Counted from the first letter of the stretch, positions 19,610 through 33,031 are shown. The stretch is DNA of 64,000 nucleotides from Tetradesmus obliquus (GCA_030272155.1 CP126199.1:1736001-1800000), one strand, 5' to 3'. Notes: a model not told the origin generated them from the sequence alone. Program-made: numbers and translations.

Positions 19610-21462
19610 CCTACTTGAAGGCCAGTGAGGCCTGTGAGACCGGGGAGCAGGACGACAACTGTGAAAGAGCGCAGTGAGAGGGACTACAAAGTGTGACCAA
19701 TGAGAAGAGAATAATGCAAGTGGGATGATTGAGAAGGGAGTAGCGCAAGTGGGGCGCAGCGCATGCAGAAGGACTGTGGCCACTGAGGCGAGTGAGGCGC
19801 AGCAGGCGCATTGTGTGTACGCATCGGGCTAGTGTTGGCGTCAGTGGGGTTACGAACGGCGTGGGCAGTTTGCGGCATGCAGGCAGCAGAGGTTGGGCTT
19901 TGGAGGTGTGCGGGATTGTACCGTTGCTGGCATCAAGATTTTTGAGAGGGCACTGCCCTCATGCGGAGTAGGCGTGGGGACATGTTGGCATGTGCTGGTT
20001 GCATGCCGGCCGCCTGGCAGGCTGCGGGCTGGAGGGGAAGTACCGTGCTTGTATATGAGTTGTAATGTCAGCAGAAATTTGTATGAGCCTATAAAGTCTT
20101 GAGATGTGCACATGGCCGCAGGAGTGCAGAAGCTGCAGGCCAGCTTGCTGCATTTGGTTACGGGTGTCACGTTGTGCTGCGCATTTGCACTGTACATTGG
20201 CAGTGCATGTTGTACTAGTAGTGCGGTCATGTGTTTTTCATGGTGACACAGTTTGTCACACCAAGGACGTGTAGCATATCTGGCCCGGTTCTCTCGGGTT
20301 GTGGTGAAGCTCACTGTGTAGAGTTGGTATGATGGGCGGTGCCTCAATGCACCGGGTACATAGTATTACTTTGTTACCAGGGCAGACATATTCCTACTGG
20401 CTGGCCACAGCACACTTGAGCAAATCCAATTTTGCCGCGAGCAGCAGACGTCGCCTCAACGGAAGAACACGCCACACCACCATGTACAGGAGGTGCCCAG
20501 CACCCGAACCAACAAAGCAGGAGAGATGAACCCCACACCCCATGGTGTGCTACAACTTGTCACTGACTGATGAGGCTCATTTGCATGCCACACACACGAA
20601 ACTGACATTCAGTGCCAGCCGCCCTGTCTGGGATCTCATTGTGCCAGAGATGAATCACTTATTCAGTGACTCTGCGTCAGCTTCAGAACCCTTATCAAAT
20701 CAGACAGCTGCTCAAACAAATCAGGCCATGACCATAGCTGCATAGCGAGGGGGAGAACCCCTCACTGGCTCAAACAGTACACGCAATGTGACCAAACGGC
20801 ACTTGCTGTTGGCGGGCCCGGTCACTTCTGCGCGAGCCATGCAGCCCTTGCAAAAGTAATTCCAGTCCTTGAAACACTTCAGCTCATTAATTCATCCAGT
20901 TAAACCACTTCATGCAGCAAACGCGGCGAGTGACAGAGCACAACACCAGCAGCCATCATTGCTGCCTCACAGCCAACAAATATGCTGCCACACTTCGCAC
21001 TCCGCCACTGATCGATGTGGCAGCACAGGACGCTGCTGCTGCAGTCAGCCTGCGCCAGGCCGCATGAGCGCAACGTGCCTCAAGGGCCGGCTACAGCCGC
21101 ACTTGAGGTGACTTGCTGCCTTCTGCTGCTGCATAGGGAGAGCATGCTACCACTCATCATCCCAGGCGCTCGTCATGCTTGGTGCTGCCAGCGGTTGGAT
21201 AGCCAGTTGCACAGGTTGCTCCTGCTGCTGTCCTCAGTGCTGCTGTCCCAGCTGCTGCCCCAAGGGCCGGCTATAGCCGCACTTGATGTGACTTTTCCTA
21301 CTTGTGGTGACTTGCTGCCTGCTGCTGCTGCATAAGGCAAACTTGCTACCACTCATCATCCCAGGCGCTCGTCACGCTTGGTGCTGCCAGCGCTTAGCTG
21401 CCAGCGCTTAGAGATAGATAGTTCCACAGGTTGCTCCTGCTGCTGTCCTCGGTGCTGCTGTC

Positions 21463-21499
<37 letters not shown>

Positions 21500-21518
21500 G
21501 CCGCACTTGTTGATGGCC
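19610..21518. other. Intergenic stretch between convergent genes
   Basis: Likely 3' UTR of the S30AE-like gene on the left and 3' flank of PIG-Y on the right, with a tandem duplication at 21079. No other gene recognised. Confidence 0.45.
21079..21465. repeat. Tandem duplication of about 170-200 bp next to PIG-Y
   Basis: Unit 1 (about 21079-21250) and unit 2 (about 21261-21465) both begin CAAGGGCCGGCTA. They share TACCACTCATCATCCCAGG, CGCTCGTCA and CACAGGTTGCTCCTGCTG. Unit 2 has small internal expansions. Confidence 0.9.
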
Positions 21519-21887
21519 CTAGGAGTTGTGCTTGAAGAGCTTCAGGCTGAACCAGTTGACGGTCACCGCTATCAGCAGCATGGGCAGCGTCAAGGGGCCG
21601 ACACAGCTGTAGTACTGGTCCTGCTGAATGGCGCGCATGGGCTCGTACGCAGCAAGTGGCAGCATCTTCGACACCAGCATGAGCAGCGCTGCAGCGATCA
21701 GCGTTGCCCCCAAAGCTAGCATGCTACATCCCAGAAGCTTGGTCCTGCCTGCAGCCCTTGGATTTGGGTGATTTGAAGATGGGTGGTCATCTGCATATGC
21801 CTGCAAGTTGTCTGTGGAAGAAACCTTGCGCCAGTTATGTCGCAGCACTGCTGTGGTTGACATTGTGCTAACATTGCTGCGCAGCAC
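21519..21887 (-). CDS. PIG-Y, GPI-GlcNAc transferase accessory subunit
   Basis: PIG-Y is a small two-helix ER membrane subunit of the complex that adds GlcNAc to phosphatidylinositol, the first step of GPI-anchor synthesis. Visible: helix 1, LGCSMLALGATLIAAALLML; a loop with AIQQDQYYSC; helix 2, LTLPMLLIAVTVNWFSL; and the C-terminus KLFKHNS. This closely follows the plant and human ending (-KLFKHx or -KLFRHN). The core is about 70 residues, the family's usual length. The frame is open back to an ATG at 21887 (122 residues), but a good acceptor (GGCTGCAG) at about 21749 could make the core a separate exon, and an internal ATG lies at 21722. The start is therefore uncertain. Confidence 0.85.
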   Translation of the reverse strand: MLRSNVSTMSTTAVLRHNWRKVSSTDNLQAYADDHPSSNHPNPRAAGRTKLLGCSMLALGATLIAAALLMLVSKMLPLAAYEPMRAIQQDQYYSCVGPLTLPMLLIAVTVNWFSLKLFKHNS

Positions 21888-22247
21888 AGCACCATTTCAC
21901 AGCCCCTGGTACATAGAATGTGGTGCGAGGGAACATGCTGAGGCAGCGGTGCGCCATGCTGTACGGAAGTACCAGCTACTCCCACACGTTGCAGCTGTCT
22001 TAGTAACTGGTTACAGCTGTTACAACTGTCAGCTGTTGTGACAACTGCAACGCTGAACATGAAGATGCCTTGCTCAGCCAGGTGTCCCACAGCTTGAAGG
22101 TTGACAATGACCTGCACTGCAACGTGTCAGCAGCGTATCACGCAAAAGCTACAGAAAGCATTACAGATCAGGAGCCACACACATGAAGTTTTCAGCCCGA
22201 AGCAGTGAACAGAAGCGCTTGTGAACAGCAGCTAACTGCTGCTCAGC
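21888..22247. other. Space between divergent genes
   Basis: Short spacer between PIG-Y (-) and the TTC27-like exon (+), so a shared promoter region is possible. No motif stands out. Confidence 0.35.
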
Positions 22248-22611
22248 ATGGAAACCACAAATGAGATCAAGTTGTTGCTTTCCACGCTCCAGTCTGCTGG
22301 TAAGTTGGACTTCAGCCGAGCAGCAGGACAAGTGTTCGCTGCGAACTGCCCCCAGTCACTCCGTTGTCGACGCCCCGCTGCTCCTCCAACTGCAGGCGCT
22401 AATACATCTATTTTGAGCTGCAACAGCGATATCCGCAGCTGCAGCTTGCTGGCAGTTGACGAGGCAGAGGCGCCCACCGCTACTGCCTACTTTGCTGTGC
22501 TGCGCCGGCGAGTGGCCGAGCAGCTGCAGCAAGGCACGAGATCGGCAGCCCTCGAATTATTAATAGCTGGTGTGCAGTGTTTAAAGGGCTTTGTGCAGCT
22601 AAACCTTTGCG
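22248..22611 (+). CDS. TTC27-like N-terminal exon, continuation not found
   Basis: An open frame starting METTNEIKLLLSTLQSAGKL and ending LLIAGVQCLKGFVQLNLCG at a GTGAGT donor. The ending resembles the N-terminal region of TTC27 (yeast Emw1), where a helix with FVQ-x-N-x-TG precedes the TPR part. No downstream exons with TPR repeats are seen. Instead, the antisense LRR copy begins 110 bases further on. Either the rest lies beyond that insertion and was missed, or this is a severed gene. The family call rests on about 20 residues. Confidence 0.35.
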
Positions 22612-22722
22612 GGTGAGTGGAACATAGTGACTAGCAGTAGCATGTTGCCTGCACAGTGCCAGGCTAGTGTGGCTGCATGTTCCCTGTACTTCTGTAGCTC
22701 TGAATGCATGTGCCACCTAATT

Positions 22723-24724
22723 TCAGTTCATCACTTTGTGTTTGCATTCTACTTTGATGAGAACACTCGGCACATGCCGCACTGCGCTGAGCAGCAGCTG
22801 CGCATCAGTGTCCTGCAAGCTGCTGCTGATGCCGTCTGGCAGCTCAAGAGTAAGATCCTGCAGCCGCCTCATTGCTGCCAAGCCCACTGCTAAGCCTTGC
22901 AGGGTGCAGCTGCTGCGCACAGGAACCACCAGGAACAACGCCTTCACTTGCTGCAACGCTGCTAACGCGCATACCTCTGCATTGTCATTCGCTGCTAGGC
23001 TCAGCTGCACAACATGCTGTAGTGCTGCCAGGCTGCTCACCGCTGCTGTGCGGGCAGCTGCAGGTGCAGACTCAAGCAAGCTTCCAGCTTCACACACTGC
23101 GCTGCCGCCAAATAATTGAGCAGCTGCAGTGATTCCAGCTGCCTGCAGCACTTGGCAGCACTGGAGAAGACAGATGGATCCCACGGCTTGTGTTGGATTA
23201 TCGTGACCAGCCCAGGAAATGCAGCCAAAGGCGGTACACCATCTAGAACGACCAACTCACAAACCGCAGCACAGTACACTGTGAACTGCTGTGGCTCCTC
23301 TTGCTGCGCCCAGCCGCATGTCAATGCAGTGAGACGCGGTAGGTGTGCAAGCACTGCTACAGTCGCGTAGAGCATGCAGACTGCCACATCCAGCTCCCGC
23401 AGCTGTTGCAGTTTAGAAAGGAAGCTCAAGTCAGCATTCTGATCAAAAGCCGCGCCACCGAGCACCAGCCGCGCCGCGCCTCAGCTGCGCCAGCTGGCTG
23501 ATGGAAGCCAGCTCGCCTGGCTTCAGTGGCACCAGCTGAGCTGCATCTGCGGCATTCTGAATGTAATTGAATGCCAGGCTCAGCTGCTGCAGCTGGCAGC
23601 AGCTGCTGATGCTGCTCAGGCCCAGCCGGGCCGCCGGCAGCGGCAGGCGCAGGTGAGTTAGGCGGCTGAGGCTGCTCAATGCACTGTAATCCACCACCAC
23701 AACTTCAATGACTTCCAGCTGGTCCACACTTGGCTCCACCAGTAGGGTGTGCAGGGTGCTTGCAAGACCTGCTAAAGCTGACACGTGAGCGACGCTGCTC
23801 GGAAGCAACGGCCAGTGCACGCCGGTGCTCGCCGTGCTGATCTGCAGAGAGCCCAAGCCTTGCAGCTGCCCAAGGGCCTGCCAGACCCGTGGGTGCGCAT
23901 GCCACTCGCTTTTAGTGTCACCTGGTTCCTGTAGCATGAACTGCAGAGCGAATCCCGGGACCACATCAGGCTCGCATACTGCAGCAGCTGCTGCTGGTGC
24001 TGCTGCCAAAGCTGCCTGTGCCAGCTGCATACCAGCAAGGAGCCGGCGCACGCCTTGCAGGGCCAGCACCATGGCACAGGGGTCTGCTGTCCCTGCAGCA
24101 TCCTCCAGAGCAACTACCAGCATTGACAGGCTGTTCAACCTGCAGCAGATAACAGTTGAAGCAGCAGGTCACCACACTTTCAGCGGCTCCCCTTTGTGCA
24201 CGCAACGCGCACATAACACTCAACTGGTTGTCACACACGATCTCAGCAGCTTCAAGCTGGGTGGTTGGCATCGGCACACATCAGTGAATGCCATCCACCT
24301 GATAGCGCTACACAGCTCATGCCTGTCAAAATCTGCCTGCCTAGCTGGCCATGCCTAACCCCTTTGAAGCAAGATACTTGCTCTGCACTGGCTCATCAAG
24401 CACCCACCCTGTCAAGGCATCCAGTGCATCCGGCAGGTGGAAGGCCAGGTAATCGCTGCTGCGCGGCACCACTGTCAGCTTCCTGCAAGCAGGGAAGTGT
24501 GCAGGGATGCGCGGTACAGCAGCAGTCTCCTGCAAGCCGTCGCCATCAAGCGTCAATGCCTGCTGTCCGCCCTGGCACAGCCTGCGCAGCTGCTTGCAGG
24601 ACAGTGTGGCTCCTGCTGCTGACTTCTGGGCAACCAGCAGCGGCAGCAGGTTCTGTGACCACCACCCAACTCCTAGCTGCTGTGTTACGAGCAGTAGTGG
24701 TGGCATGGGTGAATGCTGCGCCAT
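22723..24724 (-). pseudogene. F-box-like / LRR protein, copy 2 (inverted paralogue of 10284-12388)
   Basis: Exon 1 is 24724 to 24408 (MAQHSPMPPLLLVTQQLG) and exon 2 starts at 24139, using the same intron position and phase as copy 1. Nearly every block of copy 1 is recognisable: CKQLRRLCQGGQQAL, VPRIPAHFPACRKLTVVPR, DPCAMVLALQG, LTALTCGWAQQEE and NDNAEVCALAALQQVK. The coding sequence changes frame at about 23465 and again at about 23110-23150, so it cannot make the full protein in one frame. The 3' end (KVECKHKVMN) differs from copy 1. Homology extends about 130 bases upstream of the ATG, so the duplicated unit includes 5' flank. Confidence 0.8.
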
Positions 24725-25961
24725 GCTCGCTGCAAGCATCCCAAAAGAAGCCAAGCTGTCCATAGAGCCTGCAGCAGTGCAAGCGTGACATTCCAGAGCA
24801 CCAAAAAGGCGCAGAGTTGTCGCCCAAAAGAGCAGATGACTGAACTTCATGCGACAGCAGATGAATGAGCAGCTTGATGAGGCAGCACTGGTGTGGCAGC
24901 TGCTGGCCGCTAAATAAGTGGCTAGGGTGGCAGCTACTGTGGGATGTTTGGCAGGCATGCTACAAGAAAACCGTAGTGCAACACCGGAACAATACTCTAA
25001 TTTTGTTGCAGTTGCCTCTGCTGATCATTGAGTGTTGTGTGTGCATACAGCATACCTGCGCCCTGCAGTACAGAAGAACAGCTCCAAAGCCAACCGGCAA
25101 GACCACGGCTATCCTCGCTTCAGATCAGTCAAATTCTTACATAAAAAATTAAACCATGTAAGAGCCATTGTTGTTCGAGGACAAGTTTCAACCGAGCCGC
25201 GAAGTGGACCGCCCACCATCGATGGCCATGATATCACGATGATGCGGTCATCATTCTGGGTCAACAGTGATTTCCATGTGCATTAAGTTTCAATAATTCC
25301 AGATTTTTGCATTCCTTAAATAAAAATTCCTATGTAGTTCGCTGAGCCGGAGTTTAAACTTCGGACAGCAGCTGTGGACCCGGATGTGCCACAGGTAGTT
25401 GACGACATAGACACCAAGGCATACATATTTAAAATGATCATACGGAAGTATTTACTGCTAGACTCTCGATTTTATGGCCGTTCAGCCCGACAACAGCGCT
25501 CTCTCTTGGATCGTTGCAAGGCTGGCGAGACCAGCCTGCCAGGGGGTAGTGAGCGGGGCCAAACCATAATATGCCGATTAGAAACAAACTGAATCTTTTT
25601 TGGCAGGGTTGGTTGGCTGATTTCGGCCTTGCGGGGCGACGATCACGGTTTCCGGAGGCCTCCCGCACCGCCGAACCGCGAGTCCAAGGTTGCGTGCACC
25701 GCAACGCATGCCAGCTGGCGCTCTGGCTGCTCGCCGGACCACTAGCGCTACTTAAGCCGAACACTCAGTTCAATCAACCGCGTTATGAGCGCTTTTGGTT
25801 TACAGCAACACCTGGCTTGTTTTGCCACGCATACGTCCAGCTGAACACCTTGAGATCTGTCCGACAGATCTGTCGGGATTGCTGCCAGCCCAGGCTGCAA
25901 CCGAAACCGCCCTGCATAGTCTGGCTGACCACAGCGTTGGTCAAAGCGTCAAACATCCACA
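24725..25961. other. Intergenic stretch with an AT-richer patch
   Basis: 5' flank of LRR copy 2, then a lower-GC patch at about 25100-25600. Fragments there (KAYIFKMIIRKYLLLDSRF) are open but unrecognised; a decayed insertion is possible. Confidence 0.35.
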
Positions 25962-26647
25962 ATGAAGATAGTGACAGCAATGCTGTTCATCTGCACGCTG
26001 TGGCTGGCAGCTGCAGCTGTAAGTAGCAGGGCTTGTCAACATGGCCAACTTGCAGTCAGCGCACGCTGTTTTCTCAGTCAACAGAAGCTGTGCAACAGCA
26101 GCATACTGTCAGCTGCTGACCTGTGCTAGATGTCTTGCCACCTGCATGTCTCTGCATTGAATCGATCTGTTCCTGTGTGCATGCAGGCTGCTGCTGCTGC
26201 CGGAGACTGCACTGACAGGTACAAGACGCCAGCTGCAGCAGGATGATATGCTGCGTATTCCCTGCAGTTTCATTCATAACACAGCAGCAACTGCTCTGCA
26301 TAGTCCTACTGCGTTGCCAGCACGCCAGCCAAAGCAGCGGCAGGCAGACTACTGGCAGCACATCATGCTGACACAGTGCTGTAGCGCCGCACAGCATCGC
26401 ACAGCTCAGAAAGGACCAGGTGCTTTTAACAAGCTTAGCAGGCACTCGCTCTCTTCCTGCCGTGTTGCATGCAATGCATCCAGCACATTCTCGTCTGTGT
26501 GCCCCCATGATGCTGATTGTGATCATTCCTGCAGTGAATCTTATGCTCGACTGCGTGCTGTCTTGCTGGCTGCAGTGTGGAGTGCGCACACTCCGGCGAA
26601 GCTGCCACTGCTGTGGCTCTGGGCGGGCGCAAGCTGCTAGGGGTGGG

Positions 26648-26689
<42 letters not shown>

Positions 26690-28468
26690 GATCTAGGCAG
26701 GTATATGCATGCCCTGCAGAATGCGTTGCTCGCGGCAGCTGCTGCATGTATGCCCCAGTCTGCAAGCACATGCCCTGCAGAATGCATGCTTGTACAGGGA
26801 TAACTTCTTGGTCAACCTTGCTGACCTTGTAGTATGCAATTCACAATAGCGGCATGCACTTACGCTGAAATGCACAGCGCAGTGACTACTAGGCAGCGCT
26901 GAAGAGGATTCACCTGTGATGGACCACACTGCTGTTCAATTACAGCACTGTTGCAACAGCCTGCAATTCTGATTGTTCAAATGGATTTCTGCCACGGCTG
27001 TGTTTTTGCGCTGCAGACTGGAGAAGGCAGGGGCTCCCGCCCCGGCGGCGAGCGCCACGGCAGGGATGGAAATGATGTGAGCGGGGCTGACTCAAGGGGT
27101 GGCATTTTGATACTAGCAGCAACATTGCGCATGTGCGCGTCGCCTGGAACTGCACACCAGCCTTGCAGGATGCTGTCTGCAGAAGGCACATGAAGCCTTG
27201 GTTGCTTTTCTGCCAGCCACTTTTGTCGACTATTCCAGAACATGAGTATGGCGCGTCTGCTGCATTAGCTGCGATGCACTATGCTGCATAATGGAGGCAG
27301 AGGTCGAAAGCTTGTGAACTGGGGCGTGCCAAATGGAGGACGCGTCTATGACCAGGCAGAGTGCCTTGTTCCGTGCGCTTGCTGCTGCTGCTGCTGCTCT
27401 GCCGTTGCCACTTGATAGGTGCTGCAGGGTGGCGAGGGCAAGAGGTCCTGGGGCAGCCGAGGATATCAATCTATGATCATGCATTCACTCGCATTCCAAT
27501 CAGTACCGTGTGCTTGCTGCCGCCGCTGCTGCTGCTGTTGCTGCTGCCCATGATGTTGCTGCAGGGTGGCGAGGGCAAGAGGTCCTTCGGCGGCAATCGT
27601 GATGGCAAGGATGGCAATGATGTGAGGCACTCCAAGAGTATGATTTTATAATGTAAAATATAAAATCGAAGATATTTTGTATTGTATAAATTGAAACAAG
27701 TAATGATGCTGGCAATTGCATTGGGAGTGTCCACCTTGCCAGGGTGAGTGTGCCGTTAGCTCTGCTGCGCTTGAGCCTTGCAGCATGTTGCATGCGCGAG
27801 GTTTCTAGGCCCCCAATTGCCATGCGCCATCATCATGCTTTGGCCAAAACATGCTTATGCGGCAGCTGCTGCACGCATGAATGTTCCGTCAAATGTGATA
27901 TGTCCCGCAGGAGATCTTCCTTGTTGATGAGGTGGTGTGTACTTAGCTTGTGTGTGCCTGCTGCTGCTGCTGCTGCTGCTGCTCATCATGTTGATGCAGG
28001 GACCTGAGGGCAAGAGGTCCTTCGGCGCACATGGCATTGGCAAGCATCATGACAAAGAGGGCGATGAAAACGTAAGCGGCTCGAGAGCTGCAATAGATGT
28101 CAGCGGCAGCATTGCATTACAATGCTTCATGAGTACAGATGTGCATCTCAGGCCTGAAAGATGCATTACTTGCTTTGTGCAAACTTCACTCTGCCTGCCA
28201 CAACAGCTGCACTTCCTTCCCCATTGTGCTGCAGCGCTATGTGAACAGGAAGTTCTACCGTGAGCGCAACAACCCCATCGTTATCAACAAGGACAAGGAG
28301 GGCAAGGAGGACCGCTTTGCCTGGAAGGGCCACAAGGAGGACAAGGAGGAGCGCCGGCCCTCAAAGGGAGGAGGCGGTGGCGCAAAGAATGAGCCCGGCA
28401 CTGGCATCATTTTTGCAAGGGGCGTGGACAAGGATGGCAAGCCGCAGCTGTTTGTCAGGGGGCCTTGA
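25962..28468 (+). CDS. Secreted Gly/Lys/Arg-rich protein with repeated small exons
   Basis: Seven exons join perfectly in phase: 25962-26018, 26187-26218, 26576-26642, 27017-27076, 27565-27621, 28000-28071 and 28235-28468, for 192 residues. The N-terminus MKIVTAMLFICTLWLAAAA is a clear signal peptide. Then come GDCTDR and a segment ending ALGGRKLLG. Three similar exons follow: TGEGRGSRPGG..RDGND, GGEGKRSFGGNRDGKDGND and GPEGKRSFGAHGIGKHH. The last exon is highly charged (KDKEGKEDRFAWKGHKEDK) and ends QLFVRGP. I recognise no family. A basic, Gly-rich secreted product suggests a wall or matrix protein or a peptide precursor, but that is a guess. An unused copy of the repeated exon (GGEGKRSWG) lies at about 27427. 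A TGTAA lies at 28859. Confidence 0.65.
26650..26688 (+). repeat. (CTG)13 tract in an intron
   Basis: Thirteen CTG units a few bases inside the intron that follows the exon 26576-26642. Here the CTG lies near the donor, unlike most tracts. Confidence 0.9.
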
Positions 28469-28955
28469 GGGGCGACATATCATGCGAGCGCAGGCCGGCG
28501 GTGAGGAGTGGCTCATTGCGCATGCTTTCAGCGCGAATGTGTTTGTACACCAAAATTTTTGGGAATTGTAGATATCTGACCTGGATGTGTGCTGCATTCC
28601 TTGTGTTGGCCAAATGTTGTTTGCGGTTTGGCGGCTTGGCGCATGCGCCAGTGACGGCATTAACTGACGAAGTTGCGCACACGGGCTAAGGGACGACGTT
28701 GGATGCTGTGCCTACATGCCAGCCGAGCTTCCGACTGCCTGCATGCGTGCCAGCTGCAGCCCACGCAGATTGTCAGGAGACTTAGAACGAGAGGTCTTCT
28801 GGCGCAGCTTTGCTTGCATGGTTCGCAGCCAATGCAGTCCGTGAGGACTCAGCGGATGTGTAATATCGTTCTTATACAAAGTGAGCTGCAGCTGCACTGC
28901 CGGAAGTAATGCTCTGCCTCTTAGCCAAAAGCTGTGGGCCTGAAGCGTTGCTTGC

Positions 28956-28988
<33 letters not shown>

Positions 28989-30876
28989 CACACCGGCTTA
29001 GGGCCATTGTGCTGGGTGGTGTGGGCGAAAAAGCCGGCACTGCAATAGCTGGAGGGGAGTTCAGTCACTTCCTAGCCTGTCCGTTGGCAGGGGTGAGTTG
29101 GTGGTGGAAGCTGTCAGTGCATGAGGATGAAGATTAACGCGCTGCTGACCCCCACTGCAGTCAGCTGTGTGGAGCTGGAATCGCCTTTATTGTCCGTTTT
29201 TGGTCCGTTAGGATAATACCATTTATCCCCTGCCCTGTTGGATGATTGGGGTTTGAAGTTGCAACTTGAAGTTGTTGAGTCGTCCTGGTTGAACCAGGCA
29301 CCTGCAGTGGCAAACTCGCACACCTGAAGCAGACACCTGGTGTGCATGTGCTTGCAAAAACATCTACGCAAAGGATCGTTTCATTGAGCGTTGAGCACCG
29401 TCCCATCGCTTGTGCCGCAGTACTGTCTAGGCTCTTGAGCCGTGTGCACTTGGGGCAATGTGCAATGCGTAGTGGCTAGATACTGGCTTGGTGCAATCAG
29501 AGCACAGACCTGCCTGCTGTGCTTTTCCAGCACCTGCATTGTATGCTGCATGCTTTGTCATGTTATTTCCATATTTGCCCATCGTGGCTCGCCTCCATCG
29601 TTCTCCTCCACTACACGCCGACTGCTGCTCAGCTGCAGCGGTGAATAACTTTGATGCAGATACCCCTGCTCCATGTTGGGCTTAGGGGATGTGTGTCGTG
29701 CATACGCCGTACTACGAGCTTTTAGAATTATGATTCATGTTACCAATGCGCCATGATCACAGCGCCGCAGACTGGCATGCGCCTGTCACTTTGCAGTTTC
29801 ATGGATCCGCTTTGAGCATCACTGTTCAGCTTTTGGTGGTGAATAAACGCAGACCCGAGGACCTGCACAGGATGTGTTTGATATGCACAAGCCCTACTAC
29901 AGTAACCAGGGCTTGTAGATGTATGTTTGTCACTGCACTTTGATGTCAGCGCTCCTCATTGAAATGCACCTTCTCTATGGATGTTGCATGGCTGTGTTGT
30001 TTAGCAACCTTGGTGGTCTGTCATAACTGCTATGTCAATGATTTGAAGAGTGCGGCTACCGTGGCACAGCAGCTGGCCCAGCCTGACTGTGACGGTCAGC
30101 GACACTGCTTTGCAACGCGCCAGCTGATACATGCAGGTATCATCAACTTGGTGTGGGGTGCAGTGCCTGATAGACCTGTGACACCTCCTGCTGGTATCTG
30201 TGTTGTATGCCAGCAAGTGTAACCAACCATGCGCATCATGCTGGTGGCGTGCAAACATGTGCATGATGCTGGTGGTGTGCCCTGCTGAAAGCCAGCGCAC
30301 TCAAGCGTTCACATGTTGCGAAGTTTGTGACAGCAGGCAGTTGCGTGTGGCCGTGGAACAAAGAGATGTCTGCACATGCCGATTGTCGTGCCAACGTTGG
30401 TTAACCCTGTGGTGATACAACCTTTCAGCAGCAACACTGCAGTAGCTGCTGCAGCCACCAACTTGCTTGAAGCAGCTGGGAGGCTGGCACTGCTGGCATC
30501 AGCCTGCCGCATCTGCCAGTAGTAGCTGCAGCAGCCACAGCAGAGAATTGCACCGATAATGGTTCATGAAGGCGATAATGCGCCATTATCGTACACAACA
30601 GGCAACTGTACAGTCAGTTGTCATCAGCCGGGCTGACGCCCGCCAAATTCAAAGCACAGTGCGACAGGTCAGCAAGCGGCGTAACAACAACCCTTCTGAA
30701 GTATTCTTGGAGTACCAAAAACCTTTATTGCAAGTTAAACGCACAGCGCACGCTCCCACCTGTCGCCTTCAAATCATACGTTTGCAAAACAACGTCCACT
30801 GGCGCTTGATGCATGATAATATGTCTATGTGAAGCTTTTCAACAACGTTTAGTGCCTAATCCGCTCACGTAGGCAC
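28469..30876. other. Intergenic stretch
   Basis: 3' flank of the secreted-protein gene, then the 5' flank of PMS2. A (CTG)n-led frame at 28934-29137 (separate entry) is the only coding-like segment. Frames near 30050-30230 were not recognised. Confidence 0.4.
28934..29137 (+). CDS. Weak candidate ORF or exon of unknown function
   Basis: The frame opens with poly-Leu encoded by (CTG)n, then IVLGGVGEKAGTAIAGG and FSHFLACPLAG up to a GGTGAGTT that could be a donor. The tract-then-exon layout resembles real exons in this window, but no partner exons or homologue were found. Confidence 0.2.
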
Positions 30877-32120
30877 ATGGCTGAGGAGGCCAGGGTCATC
30901 CAGGCCATAGACAAGGCATCAGTCGCGAAGATATGCAGTGGGCAGGTCGTTCTCGACCTTGCAACAGCAGTAAAAGAGCTATTAGAGAATGCACTCGATG
31001 CTGGAGCCACCAGCGTGGAGGTCAGGCTCAAGGAGCACGGCCTGCAGCTGATAGAGGTGAGCAGCAGCAGCAGTAGCAGTAGCAGCAGCAGTAGCAGGAG
31101 CAGGAGCAGCACTAGCAGCAGCACAAGTGCCATTCACAGTGCATGCCACAAAACCTTCTGCTCAGTTCTCAACTCAAGGATGGGCTGCATTTGCACCAGA
31201 GGCAGCAGCAGCTGCTGGTGGAAGCAGCTCGTGTTCATGTGCACAACCTTGGGGGCATCAATCATGCACGCGCACATGAAGCAGCAGCGCACGCACGGTT
31301 GTGTCAGCCGCTACCATCATAGCCGCAAGCACACAAATTGGCAAGCCAATGGTTCCAGGCACTTCACCTACAAGCAGCTGCCACTGCAGCCCAAGACACC
31401 GCTGACACCTGCAGCAAACAGCAGCAGCAGCAGGCACAGTGCACCTGCCTCTAGCTAAGGCACACGTGGCAGCTGTGGTGCCGCACAATGCGTGACTGCT
31501 GTGTGTTTCTGCAGGTCGCCGACAACGGGCGTGGCATCGCCCCGCATGACTACGAGTCGCTTGCGCTCAAGTACCACACCAGCAAGCTGGCGCAGTTTGG
31601 TGACCTGGAGGTGCGTTGTGGGCAATTGTGCCTAAGCATGTGTCCTGCAAGCAGTGTTGCGCCTGTTTAACTGCACTCAAGCACCAAACCAGCAAGCTGG
31701 CGCAGTTTGGCGACCTGGAGGTGCGTTGTGGGCAGTTGCCACTCAGCATGTGTCCTGCAAGCAGCGCTGCACCTTTGATGGTGCTCCAATACCACACCAG
31801 CAAGCTGGCGCAGTTCGGCGACCTGGAGGCGCGCTGCATGTAATGCCTTTTGAAGCTGTCTGCTATTTGCACGTGTCCTGCAAGCAACACTGCATCTGCT
31901 GTTCTGCGATCGTGCATCTTGGAGCCCTGCAGAGTGAAAGTTGCATGTGCTTCAACAGCGCTGGGGTCGTCTTGCGGCTGCCTCCTGCATTGTCTGCAAG
32001 CGGCGCTGCCGCCAGCTAGCAGCCAACCCATCGTGGCTGGCATCTGCTGCGGCATTGCACCTACTGTGCATCACGGGCACTGTGCATGTCATGTGCCTTG
32101 GTGCAGCGCCACATCAGCAC

Positions 32121-32152
<32 letters not shown>

Positions 32153-32994
32153 CCAGCAGCAGCAGCACAGCGCTGCCAGTGCTGTTGCCACTGGCAACTC
32201 AACTGTGTCGCGCCCTGTAGGTCATCCCACCTGCTCTGCTGCTGCTGCTGCTGCTGCTTGAGCCTATCTGTTCACGTCCATGCTGCTTCATCCTTTGAAC
32301 ACAATGCTTTGTGCGTCCCTGCTGCTGCAGCGGCTGCACACGTTTGGCTTCCGCGGGGAGGCGCTCAGCTCACTGGCCGCCCTGGGGGAGCTGTCGGTGG
32401 TCACGCGCACAGCAGACCAGGTGAGGGACAGCAGCATGAAGGTCACCTTTTGTTTGCGCAGTTCTCATAAAAAGCATCTTGTGTGACTGCTGTTCAGTGG
32501 TCACACGCACAGCAGAGCAGGTGAGCGCTGCTCAGCTTGCAACTGCTGCATCTCAAGCAGCACTTGGGGAGCTGTCTGTGGTCACGCGCACAGCAGACCA
32601 GGTGGGAGATGCGGCATTGTATTTGAGCAGGCTTGGACTTGACTGCTGTTCATCAAGCAGCATGTGGGTAGCTGTCAGTGGATACACCCACAGCAGAGCA
32701 AGTGAGTGCTGCAACACATTGCAGAGCGCTCGAGTGTGACTGCACATTGAGCCCGTAGCATCAGGGAAGCCGTCAGTGGTCGTGCGAGTTGAATGCATGT
32801 GCACCTCATGCGCTCTGTATGGAGGCGCTGACAGTAGCATGCAATGCCTGCTGCAAATGGGGCGCAACCTGCTGCACTGCAAAGCTGCTGCAGCAGCAGA
32901 CACGGCACTGGTAAGAGCCTCGTGCTCCGCTGCAAGTGCTGTGCTCCTTGCTGTCTTGCCATGAGCACCGCCAGTTAGCAGCGCCTGAAGCACT

Positions 32995-33031
<37 letters not shown>
